Numbered from the stretch's first letter, positions 1-7,207 are shown. The stretch is DNA of 9,057 nt from Methanomicrobiales archaeon (GCA_028678815.1 JAJRCS010000051.1:1-9057), one strand, 5' to 3'. Notes: generated by a model from the letters alone, not told the origin. Numbers and translations are program-made.

Positions 1-323
1 TAGGTCTGCACCCGGACCCGGGTCCCGTCCCAGTCGATCTCTCCCCGGTTCCCGTCCCCGAGGGCACCCTCGATGACCGTCACCTTCGCCCGGTTCAGCC
101 TGACGTTCTCCCGCAGGACCTCTGCCGTGACGGGTTCCACGGCCACCACGTGAGGGGAGTACCGCGCAGCCCGGATGGAGAATGCCCCGACGTTGGCACC
201 GATGTCGAGGACATGGTCCTCCGGCCGGATATCCCCGAACCAGTACTCCCTCACGTCCGTGACCTGACGGTACGGGAGATCCTGCTCTGAGTACCTGATG
301 GTTTGTTCACCTGGAGGATTCAT
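1..323 (-). CDS. FkbM-type SAM-dependent methyltransferase (3' end cut by window edge)
   Basis: The reverse complement from the ATG at 323 reads open to the window edge, giving 107 residues. Residues 38-49 (VLDIGANVGAFS) are the glycine-rich SAM-binding motif I, and VEP at 62-64 is the acidic end of the second strand that binds the SAM ribose. This arrangement is typical of FkbM-type class I methyltransferases, which often O-methylate sugars or other small molecules. The substrate cannot be told from this fragment. The start overlaps the stop of the upstream membrane-protein gene in an ATGA, and there is no strong ribosome binding site of its own, so I infer translation by coupling. The catalytic C-terminal half lies outside the window. 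The fold is well supported; the FkbM assignment is likely but less certain. Confidence 0.8.
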   Translation of the reverse strand, partial: MNPPGEQTIRYSEQDLPYRQVTDVREYWFGDIRPEDHVLDIGANVGAFSIRAARYSPHVVAVEPVTAEVLRENVRLNRAKVTVIEGALGDGNRGEIDWDGTRVRVQT

Positions 324-1141
324 ACCGCGGAAGATGCAGGGGGTGCAGGCGCCGTGGCGGGCGGGATCTCGCCGGCCTCGTAGACAAGGGTGAAATACCG
401 GGCGATGAACACCGTGAGGAAAGGCGCGAGGGCCACGGGGACGATCCAGCCGACATAGGGGATGATCGCTGGCATCGAAACGACGATGCTGTACAGTACC
501 GCGATGAAAACGAGGAGGACGAGGGCGATGATGTAGTTCACCCACCCGATCCGCCTGAGGATCCCCGTGATGGCGGAGAATCTCCACCCCTCTGCCATAC
601 TCTCCGTCCGGGCGAACCTGATGGCCCCCATGGTCACGTACAAGCTTGCGATGATGATGACAATCATCGCTCCCAGGAAGACGAGAAGAGCGGCGAGAAT
701 GAGGGGAGGACTGCCGAGGCCTGGAAAGAGTCCGCCCGGGAATAAACCTCCCAGCAGGAGGACCACCAGCAGGAGCCCAAGGAGGATCGCCGGCAGGAAC
801 CAGACGAATATCACGATGTCCACCTTGATCCCGTCGATAAAGAGGGATGCCCAGCCGGTGAAGTCCGGGCCGGGAACGGTCCCCCGGTATATCCGGACCG
901 TGTATCCCGCGATGAAGAAGGAGGCGAGGATACCCGCGATCACCAGGGCAGCGATGGAACCCCAGGGGATCAGCTCCCAGTGGATGGCAGCCCCGGTGAA
1001 GATCTTCCCGGGATCTATGACGAACCGCACGAGGGAGAAGGGCAGGCCGAGGAGGACGAAGATCAGCCACCGGCCCCAGTGCCCGGCGAAGGTATCACGG
1101 GTATACCCGAGGGAGTCATTGATGAGCTTCTCGAAGTTCAT
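320..1141 (-). CDS. DUF4013-like multi-pass membrane protein
   Basis: A 273-residue, very hydrophobic protein. I see about six membrane segments, near residues 24-43, 61-81, 107-133, 145-170, 201-223 and 226-250. The N-terminus (about 1-23) is polar and carries no cleavable signal peptide. The pattern of long helices with an alanine-isoleucine-arginine-phenylalanine-alanine stretch (173-177) after the fourth segment resembles DUF4013 proteins, which are common in methanogens and have no known function. The loop at 131-140 repeats GGLFP twice, and the tail (259-272) is rich in Pro, Ala and Ser. The ATG at 1141 is preceded by a weak AGGTGT ribosome binding site. The gene overlaps the downstream methyltransferase by four bases, so they form one transcript. 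Its G+C bias looks weaker than that of the aminoacyl-tRNA synthetase genes. The family call is from pattern recognition only. Confidence 0.75.
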   Translation of the reverse strand: MNFEKLINDSLGYTRDTFAGHWGRWLIFVLLGLPFSLVRFVIDPGKIFTGAAIHWELIPWGSIAALVIAGILASFFIAGYTVRIYRGTVPGPDFTGWASLFIDGIKVDIVIFVWFLPAILLGLLLVVLLLGGLFPGGLFPGLGSPPLILAALLVFLGAMIVIIIASLYVTMGAIRFARTESMAEGWRFSAITGILRRIGWVNYIIALVLLVFIAVLYSIVVSMPAIIPYVGWIVPVALAPFLTVFIARYFTLVYEAGEIPPATAPAPPASSAV

Positions 1142-1177
1142 GGAGACACCTGCCTAACAGGGAGGAGGGTCCGGGTC

Positions 1178-1192
1178 GAATTAATGGTATGG
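1178..1192. promoter_or_regulatory. AT-rich patch, candidate shared divergent promoter
   Basis: The 93-base gap between the divergent DUF4013-like gene and the radical SAM gene holds one AT-rich patch (GAATTAATGGTAT) in otherwise G+C-rich sequence. Read on the minus strand it contains CATTAATT, about 40 bases before the membrane-protein start. On the plus strand TTAATGGTA lies about 50 bases before the radical SAM start. Either could serve as a TATA element, but neither is a strong match. Confidence 0.35.
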
Positions 1193-1224
1193 GTGGAAAT
1201 CCTAATGCCCGCAGAAGGGTTACA

Positions 1225-1230
1225 GAGGTG
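1225..1230 (+). promoter_or_regulatory. Ribosome binding site fixing the radical SAM start
   Basis: GAGGTG lies four bases before the ATG at 1235, so this ATG is the best start. In-frame ATGs at 1184 and 1205 would add 17 and 10 residues. The one at 1205 has a weaker GGTGG upstream. The open frame also runs back to 980, but that part lies on top of the opposite-strand membrane gene. Confidence 0.6.
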
Positions 1231-1234
1231 TGGC

Positions 1235-2407
1235 ATGAAGAACGCCTTCCACGTGATGATCATCCCCACCCTCGGCTGCCCGTCGAAGTGTGCCTACTGC
1301 TGGAGCTCCGAGGAGGGATCGCCGGTCATGAGCATCGACACGGTAAAGGAGATCGTCGCGTGGCTGAAGGACTTCCGGACCGACCGGGTCACCTTCACCT
1401 TCCACGGGGGGGAGCCGCTCCTCGCCGGCGCCGACTTCTACCGACAGGCTCTCCCCCTCCTCTCGGAGGGCCTCGCCCACCTCCAGCCGGAGTTCGCCCT
1501 CCAGACGAACCTCTGGAGGATGACGCCGGAGCTCGCGGAGATCCTCGCACAGTACCAGGTCCCCATCGGCTCCTCCATCGACGGACCGCAGGAGCTGAAC
1601 GACCTCCAGCGGTCTGAGGGGTACTTCGAACGGACCATGCGGGGGTACGAGATCGCGAAGGCCCACGGCCTCTCTGTCCGGTTCATCTGTACCTTCACCT
1701 CGCACTCCGTGAAGTCCCGTGAGGAGATCTTCAACTTCTTCCGGGAGAACGGGCTCACCCTGAAGCTGCACCCCGCCCTGCCCTCGCTCCGCTCCGACGA
1801 GCCCCGGAAGTGGGCCCTCGACCCGGAGGAGTACGGGGACCTCCTCGTCTACCTCCTCGACAGGTACCTGGAGCACATGGACGAGATCGAGGTGATGAAC
1901 ATCAACGACCTGGTCCGGTGCGTCTTCACCCGGCGGGGGAGCGTCTGCACCTTCGTGGACTGCATGGGCAATACCTTCGCCGTGGGACCGGACGGGAGCA
2001 TCTACCCCTGCTACCGGTTCGTCGGGATGCCGGAGTGGGTCATGGGGAATGTCCGGGATCATCCCTCCCAGGCAGACCTGGCCCGTTCTCCGCCGGGGAA
2101 GCTCATGCAGGAATACAGGGAGTTCGTCGACAAAGCCTGCGGCGGATGCGCCCACATCGGGTACTGCCGGGGCGGATGCCCGTACAACGCCATCTCCCCG
2201 ACGGGCGGAAAGATTGAGGGGGTAGATCCGTACTGCAAGGCCTACAGGCGGATCTTCGACGAAATCACCGACCGGCTGAACAAAGAGATGTTCGGGTCAC
2301 CGATGATGGAGATGGAACCGTTTGCGTCGCGGCGGAAGAAGGGGAAAAAGCCCGGGATCATGGCCATCATCCAGAAGGGGGTCACGGGAAGGATCGAGTA
2401 CCCGTGA
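1235..2407 (+). CDS. Radical SAM/SPASM protein, putative peptide-modifying enzyme
   Basis: A 390-residue cytosolic iron-sulfur enzyme expected to cleave S-adenosylmethionine reductively to make a substrate radical. C15, C19 and C22 form the CxxxCxxC that binds the radical SAM [4Fe-4S] cluster. HGGEP (57-61) is the SAM amino-group motif. A C-terminal SPASM domain has eight cysteines (C238, C243, C259, C302, C305, C311, C315, C334). Their spacing closely matches the two auxiliary clusters of anaerobic sulfatase-maturating enzymes. However, the residue after C259 is Tyr (YPCYR), where sulfatase maturases carry the catalytic Asp of YPCD. No sulfatase is nearby. This points to another peptide or protein substrate. 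It resembles the methanogen family I recall as Mhun_1560-type putative peptide modifiers (TIGR04083), which I could not check. The tail after 364 is basic. It is probably a single-gene transcript from the divergent region. Confidence 0.88.
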   Translation: MKNAFHVMIIPTLGCPSKCAYCWSSEEGSPVMSIDTVKEIVAWLKDFRTDRVTFTFHGGEPLLAGADFYRQALPLLSEGLAHLQPEFALQTNLWRMTPELAEILAQYQVPIGSSIDGPQELNDLQRSEGYFERTMRGYEIAKAHGLSVRFICTFTSHSVKSREEIFNFFRENGLTLKLHPALPSLRSDEPRKWALDPEEYGDLLVYLLDRYLEHMDEIEVMNINDLVRCVFTRRGSVCTFVDCMGNTFAVGPDGSIYPCYRFVGMPEWVMGNVRDHPSQADLARSPPGKLMQEYREFVDKACGGCAHIGYCRGGCPYNAISPTGGKIEGVDPYCKAYRRIFDEITDRLNKEMFGSPMMEMEPFASRRKKGKKPGIMAIIQKGVTGRIEYP

Positions 2408-2419
2408 ACCGTCCCTCGA

Positions 2420-2509
2420 TTTTCTGCAGGAGGTGATGATCTCCCAGGGGAGAGGGTCATCCACCGTATCCCTTATCTCCCCTCTCCTCAATTCAGGATA
2501 AGGAGGATC
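2420..2509 (+). other. Structured leader before nfo, with an unused strong SD-like site
   Basis: The 110-base gap between the radical SAM gene and nfo contains a T4 run (2420-2423) that may help end transcription. It also holds GGAGGTGAT (2429-2437), a near-perfect complement of the archaeal 16S rRNA tail. A stem pairs 2447-2456 with 2480-2489: ten pairs including one G-U, with a loop of 23 bases. An ATG at 2436 opens a 21-codon frame ending TAA at 2499-2501. That stop touches the real nfo ribosome binding site (AAGGAGG, 2500-2506). The ATG is only two bases from GGAGG, too close for normal initiation. I infer a leader with possible regulatory structure; a functional peptide is unlikely. Confidence 0.35.
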
Positions 2510-2517
2510 ACGAGTTC

Positions 2518-3414
2518 ATGGTCACCGTCGGCGTGCATGTCTCCATCGCGAAGTCCATCGACCTCGCGGTGGACCGGGCGAAGGAGATCGGATGCGACAC
2601 CTTCCAGATCTTCTCCCGGAGCCCGAGGGGCTGGAGCTTCAAGGACCTGACAGAGGAGCAGGTGAAGGCATTCCGTGGGAAGATGAAGGCGAGCGGCATC
2701 GTCGGGCCCGTGGATCACATGCCCTACCTCCCGAACCTTGCCTCCCCGAAGGGCGAGCACTACCGGCGGTCCGTGGACACCCTGAAGGCTGAGCTCCACC
2801 GGTCCGGCCAGCTCGGCATCCCGTACCTGGTCACCCACCTGGGCCACTACCATGACGAAGGAAAGGAGGGAGGCTATGCAGGGGTTACCGGGGCCGTCAA
2901 TGAGGCCTTCTCGGCGGTGAAAAACGACGTGATGCTCCTCCTCGAGACCACCTCCGGGGAGAAGAACACCGTGGGGGGGACCTTCGAGGACATCCGGCAG
3001 ATCATGGACGGCATCGGGGAGCCGGAACGGGTCGGGGTCTGCTACGACACCTGCCACACCTTCGTCGGGGGGTACGAGCTGCGGACCCCCGAGGGGCTCG
3101 GGGAGACCATGGACCACTTCGACGAGGTCATCGGCCTCTCCCGGCTGAAGGTGGTCCACCTGAACGATGCGAAGGGGGACTTCGGGAGCCACTGGGACCG
3201 GCACGAGCACATCGGGATGGGCTCCATCGGTGAGGAGGGCTTCCGGAACATCCTCCACCACCCGGCCTTCGCCCGGCTCCCCCTCGTCTGCGAGACCCCC
3301 GTGGACGAGCGGAGGGACGACGTGGGAAACATCCGGAAGGTGAGGGAACTCGCGGAGAAAGAAGCGTCGCCGGGCGGGAGAAAGAAACCCCGGAAGGTGA
3401 CCGGGGGACGGTAG
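2518..3414 (+). CDS. nfo: Endonuclease IV (AP endonuclease)
   Basis: A 298-residue zinc-dependent apurinic/apyrimidinic endonuclease. It cuts the DNA backbone 5' to abasic sites in base-excision repair and can clean blocked 3' ends. All nine metal ligands of E. coli Nfo are present at a constant offset of minus two: H67, H107, E143, D177, H180, H214, D227, H229 and E259. They sit in the expected motifs: DHMPYL (66-71), LLETTSG (141-147), YDTCH (176-180), VVHLND (212-217), WDRHEHIG (226-233) and CETP (258-261). The family is usually about 280-290 residues. This copy ends in a basic tail of about 15 residues (GGRKKPRK...). The ATG at 2518 follows GGAGGATC at 2502-2509, and no other in-frame start lies upstream before a stop at 2437. 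It is monocistronic or, less likely, read through from the radical SAM gene. The next gene has its own TATA box. Confidence 0.97.
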   Translation: MVTVGVHVSIAKSIDLAVDRAKEIGCDTFQIFSRSPRGWSFKDLTEEQVKAFRGKMKASGIVGPVDHMPYLPNLASPKGEHYRRSVDTLKAELHRSGQLGIPYLVTHLGHYHDEGKEGGYAGVTGAVNEAFSAVKNDVMLLLETTSGEKNTVGGTFEDIRQIMDGIGEPERVGVCYDTCHTFVGGYELRTPEGLGETMDHFDEVIGLSRLKVVHLNDAKGDFGSHWDRHEHIGMGSIGEEGFRNILHHPAFARLPLVCETPVDERRDDVGNIRKVRELAEKEASPGGRKKPRKVTGGR

Positions 3415-3436
3415 GAGGCCGTTCCCGATCCACTGG

Positions 3437-3442
3437 TATAAA
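3437..3442 (+). promoter_or_regulatory. TATA box of the endA-trpS-pheS operon
   Basis: TATAAA sits in a 54-base gap of otherwise G+C-rich sequence. Its centre is about 29 bases before the GTG at 3469. The archaeal transcription start lies roughly 25-30 bases after the TATA centre, so the transcript should begin within a few bases of the start codon. No Shine-Dalgarno sequence precedes the GTG, which fits a leaderless mRNA. Confidence 0.75.
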
Positions 3443-3468
3443 GAGAGGCCGCCCCCAATACATTCCCC

Positions 3469-4476
3469 GTGAAGGGGAAGCTCGACGGATCCACGGTCCT
3501 CCTGGGGCCGGACGGGGTGGTGCTCCACGAGCAGGGCGGCTTCGGGCGGGTGGACCGGGGCGGCCTCCGGCTCTCCCCCGAGGAGGCCCTCTACCTGGTC
3601 CAGAGGGAGAAGCTGGAGGTGGAGGGGCAGGGCTTCGAGAGCCTTCTCTCGGCCTTCTCCGACCGGCCGGGCCTCTTCCGGAGCTTCCTCGTGTACCGGG
3701 ACATCCGGGAGCGGGGCTTCGCCGTGCAGCCCGGCGTCGGGCACTACCGGCTCTTCCGGCGGGGCGAGCGGCCGGGCACCGGCCGGTCCCGGCTCCTCGT
3801 CCGGGTCCTCTCGGAGCGGGACCTCGTGGACTTCGAGGTCATCCGGTCCGAGGTGGAGACCTCGGACAACATGCGCAAGGACCATGTCCTCGCCGTGGTG
3901 GACGACGAGGGGGAGCTCACCTACTACGGGGTGAAGGTGACCGACCTCGCCCCCGTCTCCCCCCCGCCTGCCTGTCCCTTGGCAGAGGGGCGCCTCTTCG
4001 GGAGCACCGTCATGCTCTCCGGCCCGGTCCCTCCAGGCATCCGGGACGCATGGTTCGGGACCCCCCTGGATGACGGGAAGCTCGTCCTCTCCCCCGTCGA
4101 GGCCCTCTACCTCATGCGAAAGGGGGCACTGGTCCTTCCGGGCAGGGGCGGCCCCACCACGCCGGAGGTGTACCTGGAGAACGCCCTCCCCTCGGATCCC
4201 GAGCTCGCCGAGAAGGCAGCCGTGTACGCGGACCTGAGGGAGCACGGGTACATCCCCCGCACGGGGTACAAGTTCGGCCACCATTTCCGGGTGTACACGA
4301 AGGACAGGAACCACTCGGACCTCCTCGTCCATGCCATCCCGCCGGGCCAGACCCTCGCCGTATCGGTCATCTCCCGCTCGGTGCGGCTCGCCCATTCCGT
4401 GAAAAAGAAGATGTTATTTGCCTGCGTACATCCCTCAGGCATCCGGTACATCGAGTTCGGGAGGATGAAGCTGTGA
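3469..4476 (+). CDS. endA: tRNA-splicing endonuclease, two-repeat archaeal type
   Basis: A 335-residue RNA endonuclease that cuts introns out of precursor tRNAs at the bulge-helix-bulge. It has two tandem repeats of the archaeal fold. LSPEEALYL (35-43) in the first is mirrored by LSPVEALYL (207-215) in the second. The second repeat carries the catalytic triad: Y276 in FRVY, H282 in NHSDLLVH and K313 in HSVKKK. In the first repeat Tyr is replaced by F96 and His by R106, so it looks structural only. This matches the Archaeoglobus-type homodimer, in which one chain equals two subunits, and the length is slightly above its roughly 300 residues. The start is the GTG at 3469, with no ribosome binding site but a well-placed TATA box. 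The gene overlaps trpS by GTGA (4473-4476), indicating co-translation with two synthetase genes. Confidence 0.95.
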   Translation: MKGKLDGSTVLLGPDGVVLHEQGGFGRVDRGGLRLSPEEALYLVQREKLEVEGQGFESLLSAFSDRPGLFRSFLVYRDIRERGFAVQPGVGHYRLFRRGERPGTGRSRLLVRVLSERDLVDFEVIRSEVETSDNMRKDHVLAVVDDEGELTYYGVKVTDLAPVSPPPACPLAEGRLFGSTVMLSGPVPPGIRDAWFGTPLDDGKLVLSPVEALYLMRKGALVLPGRGGPTTPEVYLENALPSDPELAEKAAVYADLREHGYIPRTGYKFGHHFRVYTKDRNHSDLLVHAIPPGQTLAVSVISRSVRLAHSVKKKMLFACVHPSGIRYIEFGRMKL

Positions 4477-5747
4477 AGGACGAAGGATCGGGAGAGGCAG
4501 GGAAGGCGGTCAACCCGTGGGGGAACAACCAGGGCCAGGACTACCAGGCCATCTTCTCGGAGTTCGGCATCGATCCCATCTCCACGGTCCTCCCGGAGCT
4601 CCCCGAGGTCCCCGCCTTCATCCGGCGGGGAATCGTGATCGGCCACCGGGACTACGGGGCCATTGCCCGGGCCATCCGGGAGGGCTCCCCCTACTATGTC
4701 ATGACCGGCTTCATGCCCTCGGGGCACCCCCACCTCGGGCACCTCATGGTGATGAAGGAGGTCGTCTGGCACGTCCGGCACGGCGCGACGGGGTACATCG
4801 CCATCGCCGACCGGGAGGCCCACGCGGTCCGGGGCATCTCCTGGGAGAAGTGCCGGGAGTACGGGGAGGAGTACCTCGCCTGCCTCCGGGCCCTCGGGTA
4901 CCAGGGGACGACCTACTACCAGAGCGACAACCACCCCCTCCATACCCTCGCCTTCGAGGCATCAACGAAGGTGAACTTCTCGGAGCTCGCGGCCATCTAC
5001 GGCTTCGGCCCCGAGACCTCCCTCTCCCATGCCGAGAGCGTCATCACCCAGGTGGCCGACATCCTCTACCCCCAGGTGGACAGGGGACCGGCACCGACGG
5101 TGGTCCCGGTCGGGATCGACCAGGACCCCCACCTCAGGCTCACGAGGGGTATCGCCCACAAGCTCCGGATGTTCACCGTCGAGGAGCGGGAGGGGTACGT
5201 CTCGGTCCGGTCGAAGAACGCCCCGCAGGAGGCGGTCTCGGCGGTCCACGCGGCCTTCCCCGGCTCGAAGAAGTTCGAGGGGCACGTGGACATCCGGGGC
5301 CGGCCCCTCAGGGAGGTTGAGGAGCGGGTGAGGGGGATCGAGCGGGAGCACGGCGGCTACGGGTTCTTCATCCCCTCCTCGACCTACCACATCTTCATGC
5401 CGGGGCTCCAGGGCGGGAAGATGTCCTCCTCGGTTCCCGAGAGCCTCTTCACCTTCACGGAGCCCGACGAGAGCACCGGGAAAAAGGTGAAAAACGCCCT
5501 CACCGGCGGGAGGATGACCGTGGAGGAGCAGAGGCGCCTGGGCGGGGAACCCGACCGGTGCTCGGTGTACCTCCTCAACCTCTTCCACCTCGTCGAGGAC
5601 GACCGGGAGCTCGAGGAAATCCGGAAGGCCTGCCTGGAAGGAAGGCTCCTCTGCGGCCCCTGCAAGAAGGCGACCCTGGACCGGGTCTGGGCCTTCCTCG
5701 CGGACTTCCGGAGGCGGATGGATGCAGCCGGGGCAGGAGACAGGTGA
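4473..5747 (+). CDS. trpS: Tryptophan--tRNA ligase
   Basis: A 424-residue class I aminoacyl-tRNA synthetase that charges tRNA-Trp with tryptophan using ATP. The HIGH-type signature is PSGHPHLGH (82-90) and the second ATP motif is GGKMSSS (314-320). VNPWG (13-17) near the N-terminus and GIDQDPH (214-220) separate archaeal TrpS from TyrS. About 65 residues (roughly 233-297) lie between the GIDQDPH helix and the PSSTYH strand (301-306). Short archaeal TrpS proteins have only a small loop there, so this looks like an insertion, perhaps lineage-specific. C394 and C397 are in the C-terminal domain. The start is the GTG at 4473 inside the endA stop, with GGAGG at 4460-4464 eight bases upstream. pheS follows after three bases. 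Confidence 0.96.
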   Translation: MKDEGSGEAGKAVNPWGNNQGQDYQAIFSEFGIDPISTVLPELPEVPAFIRRGIVIGHRDYGAIARAIREGSPYYVMTGFMPSGHPHLGHLMVMKEVVWHVRHGATGYIAIADREAHAVRGISWEKCREYGEEYLACLRALGYQGTTYYQSDNHPLHTLAFEASTKVNFSELAAIYGFGPETSLSHAESVITQVADILYPQVDRGPAPTVVPVGIDQDPHLRLTRGIAHKLRMFTVEEREGYVSVRSKNAPQEAVSAVHAAFPGSKKFEGHVDIRGRPLREVEERVRGIEREHGGYGFFIPSSTYHIFMPGLQGGKMSSSVPESLFTFTEPDESTGKKVKNALTGGRMTVEEQRRLGGEPDRCSVYLLNLFHLVEDDRELEEIRKACLEGRLLCGPCKKATLDRVWAFLADFRRRMDAAGAGDR

Positions 5748-5750
5748 GGC

Positions 5751-7177
5751 ATGGAACTGACAGCAAACGAGAAACGGCTCCTCGTCGCCCTCGGGAAGAG
5801 GAGGCGGGCGGGGGTCCCCGACCTGGCACGGGACCTCGGGGCGTCTGAAGAGGCGGTGCTCCAGCATGCCCGCATCTGCAGCGAGCGGGGCCTCGTGGAG
5901 CTCAGGAAGGACGCGACGAAGAGCTACACCCTCACGGACGAGGGGAGGGAGTACCAGGCAAAGGGCCTCCCCGAGCGGCAGCTCCTCGAGAGCTTCGGGG
6001 AGAGCATCCCCATGAAGGAGCTCCAGAGGAACCCGTCCGCGAAGCTCGGGATCGGGTGGATGCGGAAGAAGGGCTGGGCGACCATCCGGGACGGGATGGT
6101 GACAAAGGCGGGGACCCCGCCTCCCGGCCCCGATGAGCTCGTGCTCCGATCCCCCGAAGGCGGCGGCGAGGGTGCAAAGGCCCTCATGGACCGCGGGCTC
6201 CTCGCCGAGCACGAGGAGGTGGCCTACGGGCTCAGCCTGACGAAGGCGGGGCAGGAGGCCCTCTCCGCGGGGCTCGAGACGGGGGAGGAGACGGGGACCC
6301 TCACGAAGGATCAGATCACCTCGGGGAGCTGGAAGACCCTGCGGCTCAGGCGGTACAGCCTGGAGACCCTCCCGAAGAAGGTCATCCCCGGGAAGCTCCA
6401 CCCCTACCAGCGGCTCATGGACGAGATGCGGGATATCCTCCTCGACATGGGGTTCACCGAGCTCTCCGGGGGCCTCGTCCAGTCGGCCTTCTGGAACTTC
6501 GACGCCCTCTTCCAGCCCCAGGACCACCCTGCCCGGGAGATGCAGGACACCTTCTACCTGGATGAATGCGACCCCCTCCCGGCCCGCTACGAGCGGGTGA
6601 AGGCGGCCCACGAGAACGGGGCCGGGACGGGCTCGACGGGCTGGGGCGGCACCTGGTCGGAGGCGAAGGCCGGGCAGTGCGTGCTGCGCACCCACACCAC
6701 CCTCCTCTCCATCCAGCACCTCGCGGCGAACCCGAAGCCGCCCGTGAAGGCCTTCTGCATCGGCAGGGTGTACCGGCGGGAGGCCATCGACCCCACCCAC
6801 CTCCCCGAGTTCGAGCAGCTCGAGGGGATCGTCATGGACGAGGGGGTGAACTTCACCACCTTCTCGGGTACCTGAGCGAGTTCTACCACCGGATGGGCTT
6901 CCCCGGGGTCCGGTTCCGGCCCGGCTACTTCCCGTACACCGAGCCCTCCGTCGAGCCCGAGGTGTATGTCGAGGGCCTGGGCTGGGTCGAGCTCGGGGGT
7001 GCGGGGATCTTCCGGGAGGAGGTGACGAGGCCCTGGGGGATCGAGCACCCGGTCCTCGCCTGGGGCCTCGGGATCTCGAGGGTGGCCATGCTCACCCTCG
7101 GCCTTCGGGACCTCCGGCAGCTCTACCGGAGCGACCTTGCATGGCTCCGGGAGAGCCCGGTCAGGAGAGCGCACTGA
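5751..7177 (+). CDS. pheS: Phenylalanine--tRNA ligase subunit alpha, interrupted by a one-base frameshift
   Basis: The catalytic subunit of the alpha2-beta2 class II phenylalanyl-tRNA synthetase. Frame one runs from the ATG at 5751 (AGGTGA at 5742-5747) through F371, then reaches a false TGA at 6873-6875. The match resumes one base back at CTC 6863-6865 and continues for 104 residues to TGA at 7175-7177. Joined, the protein is 475 residues, normal for the archaeal form. The N-terminus (about 1-190) has winged-helix-like tRNA-binding domains. [14 protein letters not shown] (247-260) and LRTHTT (312-317) are active-site segments. [13 protein letters not shown] (338-350) is motif 2. [10 protein letters not shown], after the shift, is motif 3. 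Position 355 is Glu, where bacterial and eukaryotic proteins have His in FHQ. The gene is normally essential and otherwise intact, so a sequencing or assembly error is likelier than decay. pheT is not downstream. Confidence 0.93.
6861..6866 (+). other. pheS: Frameshift site in pheS (one base missing)
   Basis: The sequence TTCTCG encodes Phe-Ser and leads into a stop. One extra C (TTCCTCGGGTAC) would give Phe-Leu-Gly-Tyr and join the upstream frame to the conserved [13 protein letters not shown] segment. The exact missing base within TTC/CTC cannot be placed. No slippery heptamer of the X-XXY-YYZ kind is present, so programmed minus-one slippage is not supported. Confidence 0.9.
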
Positions 7178-7207
7178 TCCCTGCGCCCCCGGCCGGTCCC
7201 GGCACCC

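Noticed and set aside
1098..1109. Perfect 12-base palindrome CGGGTATACCCG
   Set aside because: It lies within the coding sequence of the DUF4013-like gene, where it simply encodes Gly-Tyr-Thr-Arg. A single copy with no operator context is most likely chance.
980..1234. N-terminal extension of the radical SAM frame
   Set aside because: It overlaps the divergent membrane-protein gene, has no radical SAM homology, and a good ribosome binding site supports the ATG at 1235.
2436..2501. A 21-codon peptide (MISQGRGSST...) as a radical SAM substrate
   Set aside because: The ATG is only two bases from GGAGG. The peptide has no Cys, repeat or leader-core pattern, so I did not call it a gene.
2488..4395. 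A 635-codon open frame on the minus strand
   Set aside because: It lies opposite nfo and endA, whose metal ligands and catalytic residues are intact. Its protein is a Pro/Gly/Val/Glu-rich low-complexity product, as expected from the shadow of G/C-ending codons.
4962..6800. A 612-codon open frame on the minus strand
   Set aside because: It is a shadow of trpS and pheS, with no recognisable motifs and no ribosome binding site that I can support.
6566..7177. A separate gene starting at 6566 and covering the end of pheS
   Set aside because: Only the part from 6863 onward matches PheS. The earlier part is out of frame with conserved motif 2, so it is the tail of the frameshifted pheS.
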